DNA from: Myxococcota bacterium | Lineage (GTDB): Bacteria > Myxococcota_A > UBA9160 > UBA6930 | DNA: 64,000 nucleotides | Direction: 5' to 3' | Assembly (NCBI GenBank): GCA_028277885.1 | Contig: JANQFK010000070.1 | Location: forward strand, 62,001 to 126,000 | Part shown: piece by piece, positions 20,201 through 27,156 of the stretch | How positions within the stretch are numbered: position 1 is the stretch's first letter | How the letters are laid out: every line of letters begins with the position of its first letter | The notes under the pieces: model-generated | The model's database searches: none | What the model saw: the letters and a program-made list of their open reading frames with translations, nothing else | What the model was told of the DNA's origin: nothing | Program-made: the position numbers and the translations under genes

Positions 20201-20332
20201 GAACTCCCGGGTCCAGGCCGTCTCGTAGACGAGGGCGGCCAGGCCGGAGAGGAAGAAGCAGAGCAGGAGGAGCGAGAGCGATGCGCCACGCTCCTGCGGC
20301 GTCCCCCCCGGCTCCGGCTGCGGTTCGCTCAC
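17201..20332 (-). CDS. Fused MFS-like membrane / spermidine-synthase-like protein
   Basis: A 1043-residue fusion. Residues about 18-445 hold roughly 12 transmembrane segments in a repeated pattern (FFLSGLAALVYETAWTREF and a second copy, FLSGAVSFTYEVLWVRLLAH). A Rossmann methyltransferase-fold domain follows, with VVGLGGGVAVET near residue 550 and VELEPEVVEANR. The catalytic loop of true aminopropyltransferases (D-S-S/T-D-P) is replaced by SQPSHPWSSGASHLYTREFF, as in other members of this fused family, so polyamine synthesis is unlikely. The last 280 residues are helical and Arg/Ala-rich, resembling degenerate TPRs. The GTG start has GGGAGG 4 bp upstream. It is sandwiched between two TPR lipoprotein genes, suggesting a joint role at the envelope. 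Confidence 0.75.
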   Translation of the reverse strand: MSEPQPEPGGTPQERGASLSLLLLCFFLSGLAALVYETAWTREFAFVFGTSDLAVATVLAAYMAGLAAGAAVAARLAHRVRRPVLVYGLLELGIALAALGVPLAIRASRALYVGVFGGLETLPEAGATPTALFYLACSFVILMVPTAMMGATLPLLARHAVRADRELGSRIGALYAANTAGAVAGVVLAAFVLLPAVGLRLTIWSAAGVNALVFAVAWALARSAGPMPAAEPAPRAGAVDRPATGAVFLVMIFLSGAVSFTYEVLWVRLLAHLIGGSVYAFATMLASFLAGIALGAAFAARLATSPRRGATGFAAAQLGIAALSWIAFVAVPWIPEVTAELQRLGASRRLGDVVVGALTLFPAALCIGATFPFAVRAVARRGADAGPASARVYAANTFGSIVGSVAAGFVVIPTLGYAGSLAACVAVNLGLAAAAAGLPERRFGGASRRGLVAVAAAGAVVLALARPAPPWRTLRTSFLNPSPAAGEVEYFGVGRAATVLLLENDGEWFLRTNGLPEARIEAPFRPHNRSLLARWLGGLPVLARPEARSMLVVGLGGGVAVETVPSSIERIHVVELEPEVVEANRSVGDRRWRDPLADPRVSVHLNDARNALLLSEMRFDAIVSQPSHPWSSGASHLYTREFFALARSRLADDGVLVQWVGLSFVDEALFRTLLATLTAEFAHVRVYRPPPGGGVLFLASDAPFDMARSTRRALAAVPDDLRWLGIEVAEDETAALLLDAEGSRALARRAAPNLDDWNQLQNRSPKILGRSLGADVERVCALHDPLARPQGPGPDALGNRFHLVRRVGVERAERVARAFEDPLDRRVAEALVARSRGQRGAARATLAEALRESPRHVEARAALLQMARVELAAGAEPTRWVAAPLTRAERAVVEGWRALGRRRPAALLAQEPALAAIPGDHPLARTAVRLRAEWRAAGTDPELAREAIGLVDRLLVGGARPRDLLLRARACATAREPAAALGSLLALAGPGSGAELRRLRGRGLAILESLPDDPSLAPLRARVRGALGGRSPAGFSEGREGPL

Positions 20333-20345
20333 CGCCTCCCGGGTC

Positions 20346-22775
20346 CTAGCCCCGGTCCAGGCTCTCGAGCAGCGAGCGCGCGGACTCGGCCTGCTCGAAG
20401 TCGTCCAGGCTGAGGGCCTTGCGCAGCGAGACCACCGCCTCCCCCTCGTCGCCGATCTGGGCCTGGGCGAGGCCCAGGTGGTACCAGAAGACCGCGGCGT
20501 CGGGTCGCTGGCTCACGGCGCGCCGGAAGGAGACCGCCGCGGCGTGGGGCTGCTGGGCGGCCATCAGCGTCCAGCCCAGGGTGTCGAAGGTGTTCGGCTC
20601 CGGTCGCAGGCGCGTGGCGCGGCGGGCGAGCTCGAGGGCCAGCTCGAGGTCGCGGCCCTCCTCGGCCAGCAGCCAGGCGAGGTCGTTGCACGCGAAGGCG
20701 TTGCCCGGGGAGCGCTTCAGCGCGGCGCGCAGCTGGGCCTCGGCGGCGTCGACCCGCCCCTGGGCCAGCAGGATCTGCGCCGCGCGGTAGCTCGCGGTGC
20801 CGTCGGACGGCCGCGCGATCGCGGCGCGCTCGAGCAGCGCCACCGCCTCGTCGCGACGCCCCTCGGCGACCGCGATCTCGGCCAGCCCGCGCAGCGCGTT
20901 GGCGTCGCGACGGTCGCGGGCGAGGGCCCCCTCGAAGGCCTGGCGGGCCGCCGCGACCTCGCCGCGGTTGAAGCGCACGCGGCCCTGGATCTCGCGCAGG
21001 GCGCCGCGCTCGGGGCGGGCGGCGACGGTCTCGTCGATCAGCTGCTGCGCCTCCTCGGCGCGGCCCAGCTGGAGCAGGTCGTCGGCGAGGAAGCGCAGCG
21101 CGTCCTCGCTCGCCGGGTCGGTCCACTCGAGCCCGCTCGCGAGGAGCACGCCCGCCGCCGCCGGGGCGCCGCCCTCGCGGCGCGCCAGCCGCGCGCGCTC
21201 CACCGCCAGGGCGGCGGGCGCCGCGCCGCTGCGCTCCGCCTGGGCGACCAGGTTGCGCGCGCCCTCGGCGTTGCCCGTCGCGAGCTCGGCGCGGGCCTGG
21301 AGCAGCAGCGCCCGGGGCGCCTCGACGCCGCCGAGGGCAGCCTGGCGCGCGGCCAGGGCGGTCGCGGCCGCGTAGGCGCCGGTCTCGAGCTGGAGCTCCG
21401 CGAGCAGCAGCGCGGCGCCGGTGGTGCCGGCGTCGAGCTGCACGGCCGCGGCGAGGTGGCGCGCTGCGCGCTCCCAGTCGCCGGCATCGCGGGCCGCCCG
21501 CCCGGCGGCGAAGTGGAGCGAGGCGTCGAGGGTCGCCCGCTCGAGGGCGCGCTCGAAGGCGGCCAGGGCCTCGGCCGGGTTGCCCCGCGCGGCGGCGAGC
21601 AGACCCTTCAGCTGGTCGCGTCGCTCCGGGAGCTGGATCTCCTCGAGCGCCGCCTCGGCGGCCTCGAGGTCGCCGTCCGCGATGCGGATCTCGGAGACCA
21701 GCACGCGCAGCTTGTCGGCGTCCTCGCCCACGGCGTGGACCTGGGCGCGCGCGAGGGCGTCGAGCGCCTCGGCCTGGTGGCCGTGGCGCAGCCGGTGGTT
21801 CGCGAGCAGCAGCCACGCCGCCGGCTGGTCGCTCGCCTCGGCGGCCTGCCGCATCCGCGTGGCCGCCTCGTCGGTGCGGCCGCGGGCGTCGAGCTGCTCG
21901 GCCAGGCCCGCCTGCAGCGCGAGGTTGCCGGGCTCCCGCGCGACGGCTTCGCGCCAGGGCGCGAGCGCGCGCTCGGCGTCGGGGCTGAACTCGGCCGTGG
22001 CGCGCAGCACGCGCAGGTCCGTGGGATGGGCGGCGAGACAGCCCGCGAAGGTCTCCCGGGCGCGCTCGACGTGGCCCCGCTGGCGCGCCTGGAAGGCCGC
22101 GAGCCCCAGGCACGCGACGGGACCGAGGGCGGGGTGGTCGCCGGTCACCTCGAGGGCGCGGCGGTGGGCGGCCTCGGCCTCGTCGAGCCGGCCGAGCGCG
22201 GTGAGCGCGAGGGCGCGGAGCTGGAAGCCGTGGAGGGCGCTCGCGTCGAGGGCGAGCAGCGCTTCGGCGTCGGCCAGCGCCTCGGCCGGGCGGCCCGTGG
22301 CGAGGCTGGCCCGCGCCCGGGTGTGGAGCGCGGCGGTCTGGTCGGGCGCCTGCTCGAGCACGCGGCTCGCCGCGGCGTGGGCCCCCATGGCGTCGCCGGA
22401 GCCGAGCAGCGCCGAGGCGAGGGCGACGCCGGCGGGCACGCCGAACTCCTCGGAGGTCGAGGCCTTGGCGAGGGGCCCCACCGCGAGACCGGGCTGGCCG
22501 GCGCGCAGCTGGGAGACGCCCAGCAGGTAGTGGGCCTCCTTGTGGTCCGGCCGCTCGGCCACGACCTCGGTCAGCATGCCGAGGGCGAGCGCCACCTGAC
22601 CGCCCGAGAGCTGCGCGCGCGCCTCGCTCACCTGCTCCTGGATGGAGTCCGTGCAGGCGAGGGTCAGCCCCAGCACGGCGAGGCCGATCGCGGGCACGAT
22701 CACGGAGCCGCGCAGGGCGCCTCGCGGCGAGCCCTCGCGGAGCCGCGGGGAGGGCGACGACGTCTGGGGGGCCAT
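20346..22775 (-). CDS. TPR-repeat lipoprotein, PrsT-like (first in operon)
   Basis: An 809-residue predicted lipoprotein. The signal peptide ends LTLAC (Cys41), an imperfect lipobox. It is filled with TPR repeats, including HYLLGVSQLRAGQPGLAVGP at the N-terminus and NDLAWLLAEEGRDLE plus FDTLGW near residue 675, as in PrsT-type proteins of PEP-CTERM systems. The frame is open 68 codons further upstream, but that stretch is low-complexity Arg/Ala and overlaps the divergent promoter region, so the ATG at 22775 is chosen; its ribosome site (GGAG about 12 bp upstream) is weak. It heads a six-gene operon with gaps of 13 bp, -1, -1, 12 and 38 bp. Confidence 0.77.
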   Translation of the reverse strand: MAPQTSSPSPRLREGSPRGALRGSVIVPAIGLAVLGLTLACTDSIQEQVSEARAQLSGGQVALALGMLTEVVAERPDHKEAHYLLGVSQLRAGQPGLAVGPLAKASTSEEFGVPAGVALASALLGSGDAMGAHAAASRVLEQAPDQTAALHTRARASLATGRPAEALADAEALLALDASALHGFQLRALALTALGRLDEAEAAHRRALEVTGDHPALGPVACLGLAAFQARQRGHVERARETFAGCLAAHPTDLRVLRATAEFSPDAERALAPWREAVAREPGNLALQAGLAEQLDARGRTDEAATRMRQAAEASDQPAAWLLLANHRLRHGHQAEALDALARAQVHAVGEDADKLRVLVSEIRIADGDLEAAEAALEEIQLPERRDQLKGLLAAARGNPAEALAAFERALERATLDASLHFAAGRAARDAGDWERAARHLAAAVQLDAGTTGAALLLAELQLETGAYAAATALAARQAALGGVEAPRALLLQARAELATGNAEGARNLVAQAERSGAAPAALAVERARLARREGGAPAAAGVLLASGLEWTDPASEDALRFLADDLLQLGRAEEAQQLIDETVAARPERGALREIQGRVRFNRGEVAAARQAFEGALARDRRDANALRGLAEIAVAEGRRDEAVALLERAAIARPSDGTASYRAAQILLAQGRVDAAEAQLRAALKRSPGNAFACNDLAWLLAEEGRDLELALELARRATRLRPEPNTFDTLGWTLMAAQQPHAAAVSFRRAVSQRPDAAVFWYHLGLAQAQIGDEGEAVVSLRKALSLDDFEQAESARSLLESLDRG

Positions 22776-22947
22776 GGGACCAGGGACTCCAGCACGAACC
22801 GAACAGGGCATCTTACGCGAAGCCCCCCACCCGTTCCAAGCAAATCCGGGCGCTCCGGGGGCTCTCGCCGCGGCGTGGCGGAGCCTGGACGCGGCGCGTC
22901 GTGCGCCGGGTGATATCCTCGGCCGCCACCCCCGGGAGACCCGCTGC
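22776..22947. promoter_or_regulatory. Divergent promoter region, TPR operon / phosphatase-fold gene
   Basis: A 172-bp intergenic stretch between two divergent starts, locally AT-richer than the genes around it (for example CATCTTACGC and CAAGCAAATCC near 22809-22845). It must hold promoters for both directions. I could not pick convincing -35/-10 pairs or a sigma-54 -24/-12 site by eye. Confidence 0.4.
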
Positions 22948-24348
22948 TTGCTCAAGAGACTCCTCGAGTCACCGCGCACCTACTTCGTGCTGGCCGCGCT
23001 GCTCTTCGTCGTCGCCCTCCTCAGCCAGTTCCGCATCGTGGCGACCCATCCCTCGGGGACGCCGAGCGACCTCCTCGAGCTGCGCAACCGGGACGTCAAT
23101 GTGGTCTTCGTGGTGATCGACACGCTGCGGGCCGACCACCTGTCGAGCTACGGCTACGAGCGTCCCACCAGCCCGAACCTCGACGCCCTGGCGGCGGCGG
23201 GCGTGCGCTTCGCCAGCGTGGAGAGCCAGTCGAGCTGGACCAAGGCCTCCATGGCGTCCCTGTGGCTGGGCGCCTACCCGGAGCGCACCGGCGTCACGCG
23301 CTACGCCCACGCGATCCCCGAGTCCGCCAAGCTCCCCGCCGAGATCCTCAAGGAGGCCGGCTTCGCCACCGCGGGCATCTGGCGCAACGGCTGGGTGGCC
23401 GACAACTTCGGCTTCGCCCAGGGCTTCGACGTCTACCAGCGCCCGGTGCCGAGCCAGAGCCCCGAGCGCATGGAGCGCCGCACGCCCTCCTCCCACCCGC
23501 TGCTGGGGACGGACCTCGACGCCACGGAGTCGGCGATCGAGTTCCTGCGCACCCGCGGCCACGAGCGCTTCTTCCTCTACGTCCACTACATGGACGTGCA
23601 CCAGTACCTCTACGACGAGGGCTCGGCGCTGTTCGGCGCCGAGTACCTCGACGCCTACGACAACGCGATCCACTGGACGGACCGCAACGTGGCCCTGCTG
23701 GTGAACGCCCTCGTCGAGCGGGGGCTGCTGGCCGAGACCCTGCTGGTCTTCGTCTCGGACCACGGCGAGGCCTTCTTCGAGCACGGCACCGAGGGCCACG
23801 CCCGCAACCTCTACCGCGAGGCGGTGGAGACGCCCTGGATCCTGGTGCCGCCCTTCCGCCTCGATCCCGGCATCGTGGTGCCCGAGACGGTGCGCAACGT
23901 GGACGTCTGGCCGACGATCCTCGACCTGCTCGGCCTGCCCGAGATCCCCGGCGCCGAGGGTCGCTCGGTGCTGCCGCTGATGCTGGCCGCGGCGGGCGCC
24001 GGCCCGCCGGCCACGGACTGGCCCCCCACCGCCTTCTCCCAGCTCGACCAGAGCTGGGGCCAGACCGACGCCGAGCCGCGTCCCCTCACCTCGGTGCGCG
24101 AGGGTCCGCTGCGGCTCATCCAGCGCGGCAACGGCTCCGAAGCCGCCGAGCTCTACGACCGCCGCTCGGATCCGGGCGAGGAGTACGACATCGCGGCCGA
24201 GCGCCCCGAGGACGTGGCGCGCCTGCGGCGCCGGATCCAGGAGTTCCTGGCGCGGCCGCCGGCTCCGTGGGGGGAGTCGCCGGAAGTCGAGCTGGACGAG
24301 CTTCGGCTGAATCAGCTTCGCGCCCTGGGGTACGTGGTCGAGCCCTAG
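22948..24348 (+). CDS. Membrane-anchored sulfatase/alkaline-phosphatase-fold hydrolase or transferase
   Basis: A 466-residue protein with an N-terminal anchor (residues about 12-30) and an extracytoplasmic enzyme domain. Metal-site features are VVIDTLRADHLSSYGYERPT (Asp58), FVSDHGEAFFEHG, and GHARNLYREAVETPW. Where sulfatases have the formylglycine Cys of C-x-P-S-R, this protein has SSWTKASMASL, leaving Thr98 as the likely nucleophile, as in phosphotransferases and phosphatases of the superfamily. It may therefore act on phosphoesters, for example as a lipid or glycan phospho-group transferase. It ends NQLRALGYVVEP, a motif shared with two other proteins here. The TTG start is chosen because GGGAG lies 9 bp upstream and the TM segment follows at once. 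Confidence 0.75.
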   Translation: MLKRLLESPRTYFVLAALLFVVALLSQFRIVATHPSGTPSDLLELRNRDVNVVFVVIDTLRADHLSSYGYERPTSPNLDALAAAGVRFASVESQSSWTKASMASLWLGAYPERTGVTRYAHAIPESAKLPAEILKEAGFATAGIWRNGWVADNFGFAQGFDVYQRPVPSQSPERMERRTPSSHPLLGTDLDATESAIEFLRTRGHERFFLYVHYMDVHQYLYDEGSALFGAEYLDAYDNAIHWTDRNVALLVNALVERGLLAETLLVFVSDHGEAFFEHGTEGHARNLYREAVETPWILVPPFRLDPGIVVPETVRNVDVWPTILDLLGLPEIPGAEGRSVLPLMLAAAGAGPPATDWPPTAFSQLDQSWGQTDAEPRPLTSVREGPLRLIQRGNGSEAAELYDRRSDPGEEYDIAAERPEDVARLRRRIQEFLARPPAPWGESPEVELDELRLNQLRALGYVVEP

Positions 24349-24378
24349 CCGGCGTCTCTGCGCGAGGCCCTCGGTGCG

Positions 24379-24424
24379 AGCCGGCTCCGCCGGCTTGCGA
24401 GCAGAGCGCGGCCTTCGGCCGCGC
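24379..24424 (+). other. Two consecutive GC hairpins
   Basis: Downstream of the phosphatase-fold gene, AGCCGG(CTCCG)CCGGCT is followed by GCGCGGCC(TTC)GGCCGCGC. The second is a perfect 8-bp stem with a 3-nt loop. No T-run follows, so a Rho-independent terminator is doubtful; they may stabilise the mRNA 3' end or attenuate read-through into the PEP-CTERM genes. Confidence 0.4.
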
Positions 24425-24568
24425 AATCGTCCTCGTTGGTCTCCGAATCCCCCTCCCCGGCTCCGTACGACGCGGGCGCGGCGGGGGAGTCGCTGATTCA
24501 TCCGATTCTTTCGGGTTGGGGGTGCCACAGACCCTTGGGAAGGCCCTCTGGCTTTGGAGGGTCTGGAG

Positions 24569-25318
24569 ATGGCGCGAGCGGCTCGTTGGGTCGTCTGCTT
24601 TCTCGGGCTTCTCGGGGCGTCGGGGGAGGGGGCGCTCGGGTTCACGGGGACGCTCGAGCTGGAGATCGGGACGCTTCCGGGGTTCGTGCTGCCGGGGGCG
24701 CGGACGGTGGACGTTTCCCGGCCCTTCCGGTTCTCGTTCGAGGGGGCGGACTTCACCACCTCGATCACGGTCCCGGTCCCCGAAGCGTTCCCCATCGTGC
24801 AGCTGGGGCTCACCGGGCCCGCGGGGCTGACGCGGGCCGACTTCCGGCCCCGGCAGGGGCCCGGCGGCGGGTTCGGCGGGGATGCGCCGCTCGCCGGCAA
24901 CGCCCGGCTCGGCCTGTTCGGCCCCCCTCCCTTCGCGTTCCTGACGGTGCCGCTGGCCGCCGTCGGGATGGAGGGCGCGAGCGCGCGGGCCGTGTCGGAC
25001 CTGGGCGTCACGATCACCGCCTTCGGCGGGGCCTGGACGACGGGAACCGCGCAGGTCCTCGGCACCGCGGGGCCACTGGACGGTGTGACGCTCGCGAGCG
25101 CACGCGGCATCGACGCCCGGACGCCTCTCGGAGAGGGGCAGCTGGTTCTGGTGAGCCCGACCCTCGTGCGCACCAACATCGCGAGCCTGGTGAACCTGCC
25201 CGTGATGGCGCGCCTGACGCTGAGCCAGCTCGTCCCGAGCGTCCCCGAGCCCGGCACCGCCCTGCTGCTGGGGCTGGGGGTCCTGGGGCTGGGCCTGCGA
25301 AGGCTCCGGAGGACCTGA
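24569..25318 (+). CDS. PEP-CTERM anchored exported protein (paralogue 1)
   Basis: A 249-residue secreted protein with a PEP-CTERM sorting signal. A signal peptide (WVVCFLGLLGASGEGALG) is followed by a beta-rich body and the C-terminal VPEPG motif, a hydrophobic helix (TALLLGLGVLGLGL) and RRLRRT. Such tails are recognised and cut by exosortase in the inner membrane. The body shares TGTLEL.IGTLP, GLFGPPPFAFLTVPL and LVSPTLVRTN with the next two genes. The start is the ATG with GGAGG 8 bp upstream; an upstream in-frame TTG would put the ribosome site inside the gene. The first gene of three tandem paralogues; function of the body unknown. Confidence 0.85.
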   Translation: MARAARWVVCFLGLLGASGEGALGFTGTLELEIGTLPGFVLPGARTVDVSRPFRFSFEGADFTTSITVPVPEAFPIVQLGLTGPAGLTRADFRPRQGPGGGFGGDAPLAGNARLGLFGPPPFAFLTVPLAAVGMEGASARAVSDLGVTITAFGGAWTTGTAQVLGTAGPLDGVTLASARGIDARTPLGEGQLVLVSPTLVRTNIASLVNLPVMARLTLSQLVPSVPEPGTALLLGLGVLGLGLRRLRRT

Positions 25319-25320
25319 GC

Positions 25321-26091
25321 ATGCATCGTCTCTCTCTCGGTCTGCTCGTTCTGGCGGGCTCGCTCGGGGCCTTCGCGCAGGGGGCCGGTGCCTACAACGG
25401 GACCCTCGAGCTCTCGATCGGCACGCTGCCGACGTTCCGGCTTCCCGGCGCGGGTGACGGGGTCTCGACGCCGAGCGGGTTCGAGATCCCGGCGCCCGCG
25501 AACTTCACCACCTTCTCGATCAGCGTGCCGGTGACGAACGCGACGAACCGGACCTTCCCGGCGTTCCCGATCGTCAGCCTGGCCCTCACCGGGCCGGCCG
25601 GTCTCACGCGCGGATCGTTCCAGAGGGGCGACGGGCCCCAGGGCGGCATCGGCGGGAATGCTCCGCTGATCGGGAACGCCAGGATCGGGCTCTTCGGCCC
25701 ACCCCCCTTCGCATTCCTGACGGTTCCCCTCGACGTGGTGGGCGTGGAGGGTGCGACCGTGATGGCGTCTTCCGATCTCGGCGTGTCGGTCACCGTGTTC
25801 GGCGGAGGCTGGACGACGGGCTCGGTGAAGGTGGTCGGCACCACCGGTCCCTTCGACGGGGTGACGCTCGCGTCCGACAGGGGCACGGAGCAGCGCGGCC
25901 CCCTCCTCGACGGCTTCATCACCCTCGTCTCCCCGACGCTGGTGCGCACCAACGTGGCCGGCAGCGAGAACATCCCGCTCGTGAGCCGCCTCGTCCTGAC
26001 CAGCCTGATCCCCGAGCCCGGCACCGCGCTCCTGCTCGGGGTGGGGGTACTCGGCCTGGCGCTCCGCGCGCGAGGCCGGGAGAGGGCTTGA
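25321..26091 (+). CDS. PEP-CTERM anchored exported protein (paralogue 2)
   Basis: 256 residues: signal peptide (LSLGLLVLAGSLGAFAQGAGA), a beta-rich body, and a PEP-CTERM tail (IPEPGTALLLGVGVLGLAL then RARGRERA). It starts 2 bp after paralogue 1, with GGAGG 8 bp before the ATG inside the end of that gene, so the two are cotranscribed. Relative to paralogue 1 it has an insertion near residue 60 (VTNATNRTFPAFPIV) that paralogue 3 also has, so it is closer to paralogue 3. Asn/Thr-rich stretches (NFTTF, NATNRT) could be glycosylation sites, which fits a nearby STT3-like gene, but that is speculation. Confidence 0.85.
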   Translation: MHRLSLGLLVLAGSLGAFAQGAGAYNGTLELSIGTLPTFRLPGAGDGVSTPSGFEIPAPANFTTFSISVPVTNATNRTFPAFPIVSLALTGPAGLTRGSFQRGDGPQGGIGGNAPLIGNARIGLFGPPPFAFLTVPLDVVGVEGATVMASSDLGVSVTVFGGGWTTGSVKVVGTTGPFDGVTLASDRGTEQRGPLLDGFITLVSPTLVRTNVAGSENIPLVSRLVLTSLIPEPGTALLLGVGVLGLALRARGRERA

Positions 26092-26098
26092 GTGCCCC

Positions 26099-26129
26099 TT
26101 CTGCAGCCTTTCCCCGAGGGGGTGCAGAA
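26099..26129 (+). other. Hairpin between PEP-CTERM paralogues 2 and 3
   Basis: TTCTGCA at 26099 pairs with TGCAGAA at 26123, and the interior holds CCCC(GAG)GGGG, giving an interrupted stem-loop just after the paralogue 2 stop. There is no T-run, so it is a weak terminator candidate or an mRNA processing/stability element that could let paralogue 3 be expressed independently. The remaining 138 bp to the next ATG probably hold that gene's promoter; none is obvious. Confidence 0.4.
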
Positions 26130-26267
26130 AACCGGCAGCTCCCGCCCCGGCCCGGTTCATCCGGGTGACACAACGCGGGCCCGGCCACCACAACGAGGCG
26201 GAACCACCTGAAGCGCGCTGGCCCTGGTAGCAGCCCGGCCGTCGCCAAACGATAGGAGAACGCTCTG

Positions 26268-27038
26268 ATGCGTAAGTTGTTCAACCTCGTCGCCGCTGGC
26301 CTCCTGGCCTTCGTCGTTGGCGGCTCCCAGGCCAATGCTCTGGCCTACACCGGCACCCTCGAGCTCGTGATCGGCACGCTGCCGGGCTTCAACCTGCCGG
26401 GCGCCGGTGACGGCGTCTCCGAGGCGGGCTCCGTGACGATCGGGCCGGCCGCGAACTTCACGACCGAGATCGTCGTCCCGGTCTCGAACGCGACCAACAT
26501 GACCTTCCCCGCCTTCCCGATCGTGGACCTGGCGCTCACCGGTCCCGCGGGTCTCACCACCGCCGGCTTCTCGGCCGGCGGCGGCGTCGGCGGCGGCTTC
26601 GGCGGCGACGCCCCCCTCGCGGGCAACGCCAAGATCGGTCTCTTCGGTCCCCCGCCGTTCGCCTTCCTGACGGTGCCCCTCGCCGCCTTCGGTGTGGAGG
26701 GTGCGTCCGCCATGGTGTCCTCGCCCCTCGGCGTGTCCATCACCGCCTTCGGTGGCGGCTGGACCACGGGCGACATCGTGGTCATCGGCACCTCCGGCCC
26801 CTTCGCCGGCGTGACCCTCGCCTCCGACTCGGGCACGGACCAGCGGACCGCGGGTGGCGGCGGCACCATCGTGCTCGTCACGCCGACCCTGGCCAAGACC
26901 AACGTCGCGGGCAGCGAGAACCTGCCCCTGATCGGCAAGCTGACCCTGACCTTCGTCCCCGAGCCCGGCACCCTGATGCTGCTCGGCGCGGGCGTGACGG
27001 GTCTGGCGCTGATCGGCCGCCGGCGGGAGCGCCGCTAG
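26268..27038 (+). CDS. PEP-CTERM anchored exported protein (paralogue 3)
   Basis: 256 residues with a clean signal peptide (KLFNLVAAGLLAFVVGG, cut near SQANA), the same beta-rich body as the two preceding genes, and a PEP-CTERM tail (VPEPGTLMLLGAGVTGLAL then GRRRERR). AGGAG lies 9 bp before the ATG. Unlike its paralogues it has its own 176-bp leader, very regular C-ending codons (GGC, ACC, CTC, GTC) and a strong intrinsic terminator, which together suggest a highly expressed, independently transcribed gene. A structural extracellular or surface role is plausible but unproven. Confidence 0.87.
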   Translation: MRKLFNLVAAGLLAFVVGGSQANALAYTGTLELVIGTLPGFNLPGAGDGVSEAGSVTIGPAANFTTEIVVPVSNATNMTFPAFPIVDLALTGPAGLTTAGFSAGGGVGGGFGGDAPLAGNAKIGLFGPPPFAFLTVPLAAFGVEGASAMVSSPLGVSITAFGGGWTTGDIVVIGTSGPFAGVTLASDSGTDQRTAGGGGTIVLVTPTLAKTNVAGSENLPLIGKLTLTFVPEPGTLMLLGAGVTGLALIGRRRERR

Positions 27039-27070
27039 AGGCGGTTCCCGACGGCCGGGCGCAATGCTCG

Positions 27071-27110
27071 AACGCGGCCATCCCGAGAGGGGTGGCCGCG
27101 TTTCGCTTTT
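27071..27110 (+). terminator. Strong Rho-independent terminator after the PEP-CTERM cluster
   Basis: A 14-bp stem (AACGCGGCCATCCC with GGGGTGGCCGCGTT, one G-T pair) and a GAGA tetraloop are followed by TTTCGCTTTT. It lies 33 bp past the last PEP-CTERM stop and separates that unit from the converging ddl gene. Confidence 0.88.
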
Positions 27111-27156
27111 CTGGGGCGCGTTGCCGGGGCGCGCAGGCCGGGCGCCCGCTCCCGGA

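Noticed and set aside
22642-22947. N-terminal extension of the phosphatase-fold gene
   Set aside because: It would run through the divergent promoter region and the start of the TPR gene with low-complexity residues; the TTG with a good ribosome site just before the TM helix is more credible.
24406-24424. 8-bp GC hairpin as an intrinsic terminator
   Set aside because: No T-run follows, so it is reported only as a hairpin.
26210-26235. Sigma-54 promoter before the third PEP-CTERM gene
   Set aside because: CTGGCCCTGGTAGCAG looks similar, but the GG-to-GC spacing is not the required 10 bp.
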